From contig CAZHSR010000011.1 of assembly GCA_964535155.1 (NCBI GenBank), positions 1 to 22,767 of the forward strand: a stretch of 22,767 bases of DNA, read 5' to 3'. Position 1 is the stretch's first letter, and the number at the start of each line of letters is the position of its first letter. A program made the position numbers and the translations under genes. Origin of the DNA: JAGPFW01 sp964535155 (GTDB lineage Bacteria; Patescibacteriota; WWE3; UBA101185; UBA10185). Positions 1 through 7,197 of the stretch are shown in pieces. The notes beneath the pieces are model-generated. The model saw only the letters and a list, made by a program, of their open reading frames with translations. It had not been told where the DNA came from and made no database searches.

Positions 1-1443
1 CCTTGGCAACACAGTAATACCACAGAAATAACTTTAACCCCTGAAGAAGCAGCAACGAGACAAGTCGCAGAGCGAGATGCCCGAGAAAATCGAAACACAG
101 AATACTACAAAAAGAAGCGCCAAGATGAAATTGAGGTAATGAAGAGAACATTGCGTGAAAAGGGGAACCCCACGGTTAACACTTGGGGTCGTAAAAACGA
201 TGGAAGCGAGCCTTTGGAAGTACAACGCCGTGGTTTTTTGGGAAGGCGAAATGAACGAGTGGATGCCCCTAAAACCTTTTTCATGCAAGAGCAGTTTGTT
301 CGTACCCAAGTTACAAAACGTGGAAAAACAGTGGAGAGACTTGTTCCTGTTAAAGTTTGTGTGTCTGGCATTTCAGAAATTCGCTGGAGAGATTCTAATT
401 TAAAATATGGTGAGTCTTCAACATCCAATAAGCCTGTGCGACAAGATATTTACATGTATGATACTTCGGCTAATTCTGTGATTAAAGCTCAGGAATTGCT
501 TTGGACTTTGGAAGCAGCAGAAGAAACAACAACTCCAGATGGAAAAAAGTATTACAAGATTCCTGCAACGGTAAATAAAGAGCTTCAATGGGTACCTTAC
601 ACAGCAGAAGAATACGCCCTATGGAAAAGGCAATTGAAGATGACGGTAAAGAATTTTGAAGATGCCGGTTTATCTTATGAAAAAGTTAAGAAACAACAGG
701 ATATTAAGGAATTAGCAACCTCGATAGAGCCACAAACTATAACAGTGGAATCCCCTGTGGATAGTTGTGAGGCCTCTTTGCAGGAAGGCTGGATGTATGG
801 TCATTTGCAACTCATAGCTTTGGAGGATTCATTGGAGGATTTGCAGGAGAATCCTGTTTTAAGTGGAGAACAACAGGCTCAATTGGAGGCAGCTCGTACG
901 CATATAAGAACCAATTATTTAAGATTCTTGAGTGCATACGGTAGAAATACTGATTATGAGGCTACTGCTCTGACCCAGTTGATTGAGAGAGGTATCTTGG
1001 GGGAAGGAACCTTAATTGCAAGTCTTACCGAGGATCAGCGTGCCCAGTTAGAAGCAGAAATTTCTGCGATAGTTGCCATTTTTGAAAACCAGCGTGTTCA
1101 ACTTATGAGATTTGCAAATCAAGAATTGGAAATACTTTCTGCCTTTAGGGAGAACCCAGACTCTTTGGAAGAGCCGAATCAGGTGACAATTTTAATGGGC
1201 ATTAGAGGCCGATTTGATGCTGTTATGGAGGTTACTTCTGCTGATGAAGAAGAGGCCTCTGTGGAAGAAGATGGCGTCGCAGATGACCTTACCTGGTTTA
1301 CTGAATTTTCCGATGCCCTAGAAGACTTTGATTTTTCCCCACAAGAACCTGTCGGAGAAGAGACTCCCGAACCTGAGGTTGAGATAACCCCTACAGAAGG
1401 AGAAATTCCCCCAGAAGAAATAACAACGATACTACCTGGTTAA
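1..1443 (+). CDS. Large acidic protein of unknown function, 5'-truncated by the window
   Basis: The reading frame is open from base 1, so the true start lies upstream; the internal ATG at 139 is not a convincing start. About 480 residues are visible. The first ~50 are charged and helical (rich in K, R, E). Residues ~90-130 carry more beta-like sequence. A long helical, Glu/Gln-rich middle part suggests coiled coil. The last ~70 residues are strongly acidic and proline-rich, ending in a P/E/T-rich tail. No transmembrane segment or catalytic motif is visible. I do not recognise the family. A structural or surface-associated protein would fit, but that is only inference from composition. It ends 46 nt before the next gene, which has its own promoter. 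Confidence 0.75.
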   Translation, partial: PWQHSNTTEITLTPEEAATRQVAERDARENRNTEYYKKKRQDEIEVMKRTLREKGNPTVNTWGRKNDGSEPLEVQRRGFLGRRNERVDAPKTFFMQEQFVRTQVTKRGKTVERLVPVKVCVSGISEIRWRDSNLKYGESSTSNKPVRQDIYMYDTSANSVIKAQELLWTLEAAEETTTPDGKKYYKIPATVNKELQWVPYTAEEYALWKRQLKMTVKNFEDAGLSYEKVKKQQDIKELATSIEPQTITVESPVDSCEASLQEGWMYGHLQLIALEDSLEDLQENPVLSGEQQAQLEAARTHIRTNYLRFLSAYGRNTDYEATALTQLIERGILGEGTLIASLTEDQRAQLEAEISAIVAIFENQRVQLMRFANQELEILSAFRENPDSLEEPNQVTILMGIRGRFDAVMEVTSADEEEASVEEDGVADDLTWFTEFSDALEDFDFSPQEPVGEETPEPEVEITPTEGEIPPEEITTILPG

Positions 1444-1476
1444 ACATAATTCTGTATTGTTTTCACAAATGCTTGG

Positions 1477-1482
1477 TATAAT
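1477..1482 (+). promoter_or_regulatory. -10 box for a leaderless gene
   Basis: Perfect TATAAT followed by 7 nt and then the ATG at 1490. No good -35 is seen at 17 nt. The spacing matches the other leaderless starts in this window. Confidence 0.6.
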
Positions 1483-1489
1483 GGCCTAG

Positions 1490-2170
1490 ATGCTGACTAT
1501 GGTAGTACAAACAACTGAGAGTGCCCCTATCTGTGTATCCTTGTCTGACTGGATACAACTAGGGATGGTCTTAGTCACATTTTTTGCAGTAATAATTGCT
1601 TTGTTTCAAGAAAGAATTAGACAAAAGTTCAATAGAGCTTCGCTAAATTTGGGGATAAACCTTGTAGCTCCTGATTGTCATCTGATTGACCTAACAGATC
1701 CATCTGGAAAGTTTGTATGTAAATGTATATATTTGAGAATAAGAGTTTCAAACGTAGGTAATATTACCGCGAATGATGTAGAAGTAATAGCTTCCAACTT
1801 ATGGAAAACAGAGGCTGGGAATAGAATATTGGTAAAAACATTTCTTCCGATGAATCTTAGATGGAGTCATACCCATCCGACAAAAGTCACTATTCCAACA
1901 AGGTCTTTTCGCTTCTGTGATCTAGGCCCTATTAGACCCCTAAATAACATAGTTATATTGAAGTTTGATACAGAGGTACAACCCAATCCTGTATCTGGAG
2001 GCGTGTATCCTAATATTTTAGAATCAGGTATATATGAGCTCGAACTCTTGTTGACAGGAGATAATGTTAATCCGGTGCTATCAAGATGGGAAGTGATAGT
2101 GCCAGATGTATGGACTGATATAGAAGATAAGATGCTAGATCTGATACAAGTGAGAAGAATTGGCCAATAA
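1490..2170 (+). CDS. Membrane-anchored protein with a beta-sandwich-like domain, unknown function
   Basis: A 226-aa protein with one N-terminal membrane segment (residues ~20-40, within LGMVLVTFFAVIIALF) followed by a basic stop (QERIRQKF). The remaining ~180 residues alternate hydrophobic and polar positions, as in a beta-sandwich; the segment YLRIRVSNVGNITANDVEV resembles CARDB/Ig-like strands. The soluble domain is probably cytoplasmic by the positive-inside rule. The start is set by the perfect TATAAT 7 nt upstream; a second ATG (1499) is possible. It lies 39 nt upstream of the aberrant tRNA gene and on the same strand, so it may belong to the same accessory block. No enzymatic motif is seen. 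Confidence 0.75.
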   Translation: MLTMVVQTTESAPICVSLSDWIQLGMVLVTFFAVIIALFQERIRQKFNRASLNLGINLVAPDCHLIDLTDPSGKFVCKCIYLRIRVSNVGNITANDVEVIASNLWKTEAGNRILVKTFLPMNLRWSHTHPTKVTIPTRSFRFCDLGPIRPLNNIVILKFDTEVQPNPVSGGVYPNILESGIYELELLLTGDNVNPVLSRWEVIVPDVWTDIEDKMLDLIQVRRIGQ

Positions 2171-2187
2171 CTTTAAGGGTTTTTATT

Positions 2188-2196
2188 TGCTATAAT
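2188..2196 (+). promoter_or_regulatory. Extended -10 promoter of the aberrant tRNA gene
   Basis: TGC followed directly by TATAAT forms an extended -10 element ending 13 nt before the first tRNA base. No clear -35 is visible, which is normal for extended -10 promoters. It would transcribe the tRNA and read on into the adjacent protein gene, since no terminator lies between them. Confidence 0.65.
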
Positions 2197-2209
2197 TATT
2201 CCTGTTTAC

Positions 2210-2284
2210 GGTGGGATGGTGTAATACTTAACATTGTTGTTTCATAAGCGACAGATGGAGGTGTAAATCCTTCTCCCACCACCA
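2210..2284 (+). tRNA. Aberrant tRNA(CAU) lacking the D-loop GG and T-loop TTC, CCA encoded
   Basis: The 75-nt sequence folds as a complete cloverleaf. The acceptor GGTGGGA/TCCCACC has 7 perfect pairs, then discriminator A and CCA. The D stem is GTGT/ACAT (one G-U), the anticodon stem GTTGT/GCGAC (two G-U), and the T stem GGAGG/CCTTC. The anticodon loop TTCATAA has U33 and anticodon CAU at 2243-2245. The D loop (2223-2230, AATACTTA) contains no G, so G18 and G19 are absent. The T loop (2262-2268) is TGTAAAT instead of TTCRANY, so positions 55 and 56 are G and U. U8, A14, A21, an A15-U48 Levitt pair and U54-A58 are retained. It is not an initiator by sequence (G1-C72 pair, no three G-C pairs in the anticodon stem). 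It could be charged with Met, or with Ile if lysidinylated. Loss of the D/T elbow contacts with intact stems and CCA suggests a working but non-standard tRNA. Confidence 0.82.
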
Positions 2285-2292
2285 AAAATTTT

Positions 2293-3300
2293 ATGAAAGC
2301 TCAAGACTTTATAGAAAACCTAATAAGAAACGACATTAATTATTCTTTAACTAATGAAGATCAAAAAACCATCCAGTTTGAGGGAATAGAAAAATTTATT
2401 TATAAAAAATTAAACTCTGGCAAGTTTCGTGCAACAAAAACATCCGATGATTACGACAGAGTTGTTAAAGAAAAAATTAGTTTATGTTTAAGTAAAAATA
2501 TTCCCATACATTTAGATTTATCCACTGGTGCCACTAAGAATCCAAATTCTGTTACAGCTCCAGGTATAGATTGGGCAGAAGTTTTTAATATTGCTTTATT
2601 ACGGGAATTCCTAAGGCCAATTTCTGCCGCTTATGCTCCTGGTGTTAATTTAGATTATTTTTCTGTAGCCATGTTCGAGGAAAAGGTCAATCATATTTCA
2701 AATGAGGATGTGGCTCTTTATGATAGGCAATTTTCGGAACTTGTGAATTACTTTCAGAATTATTTTCCTAACAATTTTAGACTTCAATATAAAAGACTAA
2801 GTGACATTTCTCCAAAAGAAAAGGTTTTTTCTGCAATGGATAGGGGAATTGAAGAATTAGGGAAAAACTGGGATAAGTTACCAGAAGCTACTAGACAAGA
2901 AAAGCTTATGAGAGCAGAAAGGAACATAAAATTTGAAGAAAATGTGGAAAATAAAGAAGAGATAATATTAAACTCAGCTTTGGCTCATGACGCGTTTTGT
3001 AATGAATGTTGGACAGATGAGGTATCCCCAATTTGGTATGAAAAGGATGATATTTCTCTAGGACATAGATATACGACTGGATGGGCAATTCATGTAAGGT
3101 CTGCTCAGGCTTCTACTGTAAATTTTTGGAGTGGGGTTGGTGTGCTTGTTGAAAAGGGGAAAGGGTTTATAACCAGTGTTTTGAGTCCAAAACAGTTTGA
3201 GGAGTTAAAACCTAAAATTAGAAAAGAAACTGTAGGGATTTTTGGGCATAACCCAATTCTTGCAAAGAAATTATCAGAGGTTTTTGTTTGTAGTGCCTAA
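2293..3300 (+). CDS. PvcA/DIT1-like (isocyanide synthase-like) protein next to the aberrant tRNA
   Basis: A 335-aa soluble protein with no signal or membrane segment. Residues ~65-165 recall the PvcA/IsnA/DIT1 family that makes isonitriles from amino acids. The shared order is a strand ending in K-x-PN (TKNPN), a D-x-x-E helix (GIDWAEVF), Y-x-PG-x-x-L (YAPGVNLDYFS), then an ISNEDVALY helix. The family's usual SDG motif is replaced by SVAMF, so activity cannot be assumed. Residues ~225-245 have AHDAFCNECW (His and two Cys), and the C-terminal part is beta-rich (WAIHVRS, FWSGVGVLVEKG). The family call is from memory of motif order, not a search. The ATG lies 8 nt after the tRNA CCA with no Shine-Dalgarno site, so it probably shares the tRNA transcript. 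Confidence 0.5.
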   Translation: MKAQDFIENLIRNDINYSLTNEDQKTIQFEGIEKFIYKKLNSGKFRATKTSDDYDRVVKEKISLCLSKNIPIHLDLSTGATKNPNSVTAPGIDWAEVFNIALLREFLRPISAAYAPGVNLDYFSVAMFEEKVNHISNEDVALYDRQFSELVNYFQNYFPNNFRLQYKRLSDISPKEKVFSAMDRGIEELGKNWDKLPEATRQEKLMRAERNIKFEENVENKEEIILNSALAHDAFCNECWTDEVSPIWYEKDDISLGHRYTTGWAIHVRSAQASTVNFWSGVGVLVEKGKGFITSVLSPKQFEELKPKIRKETVGIFGHNPILAKKLSEVFVCSA

Positions 3301-3345
3301 ATATTGTGAAATTTTGAGTATTTTGTATTTTCGTCTCCAATAATC

Positions 3346-3375
3346 TTGGATATACCCCCCAGACTCTTGTATAAT
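3346..3375 (+). promoter_or_regulatory. Promoter of the PilM-like operon, leaderless
   Basis: TTGGAT (3346-3351), an 18-nt spacer and a perfect TATAAT (3370-3375), ending 7 nt before the ATG at 3383. This sets the start and predicts an mRNA with essentially no leader. Confidence 0.65.
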
Positions 3376-3382
3376 CAAAACA

Positions 3383-4642
3383 ATGTTTAAACTGCCTTTC
3401 CACTTTAAAAAGGCCGGTCACACCGACCCCATTTCCCAAGATTTTTTAGGAGTTATTTTAGACCCTTACAAAGTAAGCGTTGTGTACTTTCAAGTCCCTT
3501 CCAAAGAGCAGGAAACCCTTCGGTTGAGCGGTTTTGCAAGTGAGCAAGCCCCAACAAAGCCAGATCAATTAAAAGTGATTTCGGCAAGGTCAAAATACCT
3601 TTCTGTGGATAATATTTTTGATCCAGTTGACGACCTACCAACTTTTACTGCGCAAATTTTAGATGAACTCTTAACTGAAATGGAAGCAGAATTTGCAGAG
3701 CTTCCCAGTAAAGCAATTTTTGGGCTTACTCCTAGAAACTGTATAGACCTAATGTCTTTGGTGAGATATTCAAATTCTGAGTCCGCAAAAATTTCTCAAG
3801 AGCAGGTGCAGGAGCTTTATTCTCAGGCGGAGAAAAACGCCATGTTTAGAGCGCAAGATATTTTGGCAAATCAAAAAGGGGATATGGATACAGATCTTGT
3901 TCCTATAACTTCGGCAGAGGTCTCACTTAAATTGGATGATGAAATTACAAGGGATCCAGTTGGTCTAGAAGGTCAAGAGCTAGAGCTGTCTTGGTTTGGG
4001 TCGTTTGCGGAATCTTCATATTTAAATTTCCTTCAAAAGGTTTCTAAAAAAGTAGGCTTAGAAATTATTGGGGTTTCTTCCCTTGGATATGCTTTTTTTG
4101 ATAGTATTCAAGACTATTCAGAAAATAAAAACTGCATAATAATAGATTTTGGATTTTCAAAAACTGCAGTTTATGTTGCCTTTGGTGGAAGCCTTGTCGG
4201 AGCTCATTATATAGATTTAGGTTTATCAGGATTTTTTGCAGAAATTTGTAGAAAGCTTTCTGTTCACCTAGATGAGGCAGTAGAAATTGTTAAAAAATAT
4301 CAAAATGGAAGTTTAAGTGATCCTTTATCTGCAGAAGTTTCAAAAGTTTTAGAAAAATTTTCTGTGGTTTGGCTAGAAGGGCTTGAAACTGTCTTCTCAG
4401 GTTTTTCTGGCGTCAAAACATTTTCTTCCAAAGTTTATTTAACAGGTGAAGGCTTTGATATTTCTGACTTTATTGACCTTGTAAAAATGGAGCCTTGGTA
4501 TAAATCTGTTCCGTTTAAAGCGCCTCCCGAGTTTTATAAAGCTCCTTTATCCGAAAAGATTTTGGATCTTGGTGGGGATTCCGCGTCCTTGGAATGGATT
4601 TTGCCTTTGTCACTTGGAAATATTTATTTTAAGATGTCATAA
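3383..4642 (+). CDS. PilM-like actin-fold ATPase
   Basis: A 419-aa protein of the FtsA/PilM (actin/Hsp70-type ATPase) group. Residues ~250-285 carry the second phosphate loop and following strand (IIIDFGFSKTAVYVAFGG) and then HYIDLGLSGFFAEIC, typical of PilM-like proteins where (I/L)DLG...T is followed by a membrane-partner binding helix. The first ~30 residues hold FLGVILDPYKVSVVY, matching the phosphate-1 strand pair. PilM links the type IV pilus inner-membrane complex to the cytoplasm. Here the next gene is a single-pass membrane protein with no spacer (stop at 4640-4642, ATG at 4643), which fits a PilM/PilN-like pairing even though the partner is not a normal PilN. The role in pili is inferred. 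Confidence 0.7.
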   Translation: MFKLPFHFKKAGHTDPISQDFLGVILDPYKVSVVYFQVPSKEQETLRLSGFASEQAPTKPDQLKVISARSKYLSVDNIFDPVDDLPTFTAQILDELLTEMEAEFAELPSKAIFGLTPRNCIDLMSLVRYSNSESAKISQEQVQELYSQAEKNAMFRAQDILANQKGDMDTDLVPITSAEVSLKLDDEITRDPVGLEGQELELSWFGSFAESSYLNFLQKVSKKVGLEIIGVSSLGYAFFDSIQDYSENKNCIIIDFGFSKTAVYVAFGGSLVGAHYIDLGLSGFFAEICRKLSVHLDEAVEIVKKYQNGSLSDPLSAEVSKVLEKFSVVWLEGLETVFSGFSGVKTFSSKVYLTGEGFDISDFIDLVKMEPWYKSVPFKAPPEFYKAPLSEKILDLGGDSASLEWILPLSLGNIYFKMS

Positions 4643-6184
4643 ATGGAATATATTGTGGATAAAAGAAAAGATGTATATACAATTTTAGGGGAGCTTGCTG
4701 TTTTAGGCTATTTTGATTTTGAAGTGTTTATCCCAAATGGGGCTTTGTTGTTAGAAAATAGGTTAAATTTGGAATTTTTGCAGGAAAGTTTGGAGAAATT
4801 AGGTAAATCAGTATCGTTTTCTACTGATTCTGCCAATGGAATGGAGATGTTGAGCTCTTTGTCGGGTGAAGCCGTTAGCGAGTTGGATTCCGGCGTTTTG
4901 GGAGGGGAGTTAAAGGAGGAGAGCGGGCAAAATTCGGTGGGGGCGGTTGCAAAAATAACAAGTGCTTTGGCTTCATTTAAGTTTCCAAAGATTTCTTTGC
5001 CAAGTCCAAAGTTAGGAATTTTGCCCATAATAATAGGCTTACTTTTGCTTGGAGGAGTAGTTTTTGGTGCAACAAGATTTATAAATTCACAAAAAGCTTA
5101 TGTAAAATTGGTAGTCAAGTCAGAACCTTTGGCAAGAAGTATTACTGTTTTGGTAGATGCTGATTTACCAAAAGAAACCGATGCAAAGCTTAAGGCATTT
5201 AAAGGGAAGCAAGTTTCTAAGTCGTTTAGCGAAGAGATTACAAAAGATTCAACTGGAGAAAAAATTGAGGGAGAAAAGGCCTCAGGGGAGGTTTTAATTT
5301 ATAACCGTACCGAATCAGATATAAAGCTAAAAAAAGGTACAGTTTTAGAATTTGATGGATTTGCTTTTAAATTGGATGAGGAAGTCACTGTTCCTGCAGT
5401 TTCGTATGAAGACCCTGAAGATCCTGCAAGTGTAATGGTGCCAGGTGAAAAGAGTGCCAAAGTTGTTGCTTCTGATATTGGCCCAGATCATAACATTGAA
5501 AAAGGTGAGACCTTGGAATTTTCCGATTACAAAAAGACCGAACTAGTGGCAAAAAGTTCTGTAGATTTTAAGGGAGGATCTAGTGACACTATAAAAGTGG
5601 TCTCACAAGAAGATATTGATTCCGCCTTAGTAGAAGTAAAAAATGCTTTAGTCCAAAAAACTTCTGAAAATTTGGCTGATTCTGTTGGTTCAGGATATAT
5701 TTATATTGACGGATCTTCCAGTGTTGCATACGCAAACCCAGAAATTGGCGCAAAATCAGGGGATGAGGCTCCTTCGGTTACGGTGAGGCAGACAGCAAAC
5801 GCAACAGGCCTTTCTTACTCGGAAAAAGTTTTGGAAAAGCTAATTTTACAATTGCTTGAGGAATTTGTACCTGAATCATTTGAGCCTTCTGGAGATAAAA
5901 TTGAAATAAAAGCCGCTTCTCTTGGAAATTCTGATGAAACCGTAGTTACAAGTACAAAGGCAGACTTGCAAGTTACAGCAAAAACAACAGTAATCCCTTC
6001 GATTGATATTGAGGATCTAAAAAGCAAATTAGCAGGGAAAAGTATAACTGAGGCCTCTAGAATTCTTGGAGGAATAAGAACTTTAAATACTTATGAATTT
6101 AAATTACAGCCCAATTTGCCATTTTCTCAAAAAGTGCCCCAAGATTTAGATCGAATTATAATTGAGGTGGAAGAAAAAGATTAA
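4643..6184 (+). CDS. Single-pass membrane protein with baseplate-J-like domain
   Basis: A 513-aa protein. Residues 1-~120 are cytoplasmic and Ser/Glu-rich. A membrane helix lies at ~126-146 (LGILPIIIGLLLLGGVVFGA), and the large remainder is exported. Residues ~185-300 show the pattern of baseplate-J-like proteins: a KASGEVLIYNRTESDIKLKKGTVL strand set, then FDGFAFKLDEEVTVPA. Proteins of this type are common next to pilM-like genes in CPR genomes; the mechanical role (cell-surface or pilus-associated anchor) is not established from sequence. It starts immediately after the PilM-like stop and abuts ruvX without spacer, so translation is probably coupled. There is no Shine-Dalgarno site. Confidence 0.65.
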   Translation: MEYIVDKRKDVYTILGELAVLGYFDFEVFIPNGALLLENRLNLEFLQESLEKLGKSVSFSTDSANGMEMLSSLSGEAVSELDSGVLGGELKEESGQNSVGAVAKITSALASFKFPKISLPSPKLGILPIIIGLLLLGGVVFGATRFINSQKAYVKLVVKSEPLARSITVLVDADLPKETDAKLKAFKGKQVSKSFSEEITKDSTGEKIEGEKASGEVLIYNRTESDIKLKKGTVLEFDGFAFKLDEEVTVPAVSYEDPEDPASVMVPGEKSAKVVASDIGPDHNIEKGETLEFSDYKKTELVAKSSVDFKGGSSDTIKVVSQEDIDSALVEVKNALVQKTSENLADSVGSGYIYIDGSSSVAYANPEIGAKSGDEAPSVTVRQTANATGLSYSEKVLEKLILQLLEEFVPESFEPSGDKIEIKAASLGNSDETVVTSTKADLQVTAKTTVIPSIDIEDLKSKLAGKSITEASRILGGIRTLNTYEFKLQPNLPFSQKVPQDLDRIIIEVEEKD

Positions 6185-6655
6185 ATGGCTTCAGAAATAG
6201 TTCATTCCAAAAGAGCAAAACAAATAATACCTTCTCAAAAAGAGGAAGGGATCTTAGGTATAGATTATGGTACCGCAAATATAGGCCTCGCATTTGGAAG
6301 AGATGGAGTAGTTTCGCCAATTAGGGTTATTTCTGGTAAAAATGCGAATACGGCTATTTCCGAACTTTCGCGTGTGGTTAAGGAATATGGGGCTTCAAAA
6401 ATTGTTGTTGGTCTGCCTTTAACTGCTGATGACAAAGAGACGCCAAAATCCTTAGAAGTGCGAAAGTTTGTAAAGTTGTTAAAGGCAAAGATTAAGTTAC
6501 CTGTGGAGTTTGTAAATGAGTTTTACACTAGCAAAGATGCTTCTATAGTAATGCTAAATGTGGGTGTTTCTCAAAAGGGTAGGCGAGTAGATGACCATTA
6601 TTCTGCAAGTTTGATATTAAAGCGATACTTTAATGAGTTGGATTCTCAAGAGTAA
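6185..6655 (+). CDS. ruvX: RuvX/YqgF-family nuclease
   Basis: A 156-aa RNase H-fold protein of the YqgF/RuvX family (putative Holliday junction resolvase, also implicated in pre-16S rRNA 5' processing). The motifs appear in order: GIDYGTANIGLAFG (first catalytic Asp, residues ~26-38), IVVGLPLTADD (~77-87), VEFVNEFYTSKDA (acidic position, ~112-124) and RVDDHYSASLIL (last Asp, ~137-148). The usual Arg in DxGxxRxG is Asn here. The N-terminal ~22 residues are a basic extension. It directly follows the baseplate-J-like gene (0 nt spacing) and ends convergent with the zinc-ribbon gene, 2 nt apart. Confidence 0.88.
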   Translation: MASEIVHSKRAKQIIPSQKEEGILGIDYGTANIGLAFGRDGVVSPIRVISGKNANTAISELSRVVKEYGASKIVVGLPLTADDKETPKSLEVRKFVKLLKAKIKLPVEFVNEFYTSKDASIVMLNVGVSQKGRRVDDHYSASLILKRYFNELDSQE

Positions 6656-6657
6656 CT

Positions 6658-6969
6658 TTATTCGGAAAATTTGCCTACCACTCTTCGGTTTCCACATCTC
6701 ATACATTCGAAATTATCCCCAGGGTAAAAGCATTGAGGGCAAACAAAGACGCCATCTTTGTGCAAAATCTCATTTGATTCGCAGTTGTTACAAATAAATA
6801 AAACTTCGTCTCTTGGGATTTCTCCGCAATCAGGACAGACGAATTTGGCTGTTGTATTATCTTCTAACTCCTCTTCATTAAGACCCTCTCTTTCATCTAA
6901 GGCATCTAAATCTAGATCGGCAAGGCTTTTTATTGAATCCTTATTTTTATCTTGGGCAGAATCTTTCAT
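6658..6969 (-). CDS. Acidic double zinc-ribbon protein
   Basis: A 103-aa protein from ATG 6969. The first ~42 residues are acidic and Asp/Glu-rich. Then four CxxC pairs (C45/C48, C60/C63, C77/C80, C89/C92) form two zinc ribbons. The frame stays open upstream to a TTG, but that extension overlaps the promoter: TTGAAC, a 17-nt spacer and TATTGT ending 6 nt before ATG 6969. Proteins of this kind may bind nucleic acid or act as adaptors in transcription or translation; no specific family is recognised. Confidence 0.7.
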   Translation of the reverse strand: MKDSAQDKNKDSIKSLADLDLDALDEREGLNEEELEDNTTAKFVCPDCGEIPRDEVLFICNNCESNEILHKDGVFVCPQCFYPGDNFECMRCGNRRVVGKFSE

Positions 6970-6975
6970 ACCATA

Positions 6976-7020
6976 ACAATAACCAAAAACTTTGACTAGT
7001 TCAACTGCCTTTGTTAATCT
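6976..7020. promoter_or_regulatory. Symmetric divergent promoter pair sharing a -35 palindrome
   Basis: Leftward: -35 TTGAAC (complement of 6999-7004), 17-nt spacer, -10 TATTGT (complement of 6976-6981), 6 nt, ATG 6969. Rightward: -35 TTGACT (6992-6997), 17-nt spacer, -10 TAATCT (7015-7020), 6 nt, ATG 7027. The two -35 boxes sit in the near-palindrome TTGACTAGTTCAA (6992-7004), so polymerases would compete. Confidence 0.55.
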
Positions 7021-7026
7021 TACATT

Positions 7027-7197
7027 ATGCAACTATTCCTTTATCTATACTTATTCTTTGGCTTTATATATGGGATTTATGTAACTGGATGGGGTGGCGG
7101 AAAATGGTATTTATTCCCCATAAATGTTTTAGGAGGACCTGTTGTTGCTTTAATGATAGTTTATAAGGTTATAACCAAAAAGAAATTTTTTTACTAA
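7027..7197 (+). CDS. Small membrane protein, 56 aa
   Basis: The ORF encodes MQLFLYLYLFFGFIYGIYVT, a Gly/Trp-rich turn (GWGGGKWYLFP), a second hydrophobic stretch (INVLGGPVVALMIVYKVI) and a basic tail (TKKKFFY). Two membrane segments with the tail probably inside are predicted. Support for the gene comes from the leaderless-type promoter ending 6 nt upstream and from its TAA overlapping the ATG of the HAD gene (TAATG), a common coupling arrangement. No function is recognised. Confidence 0.6.
   Translation: MQLFLYLYLFFGFIYGIYVTGWGGGKWYLFPINVLGGPVVALMIVYKVITKKKFFY

Noticed and set aside
2210..2284. Chance hairpin or tRNA pseudogene
   Set aside because: Seven perfect acceptor pairs, three other stems, CCA, a U33-CAU-A37 loop and a promoter at the right distance are too much for chance; decay should have damaged stems.
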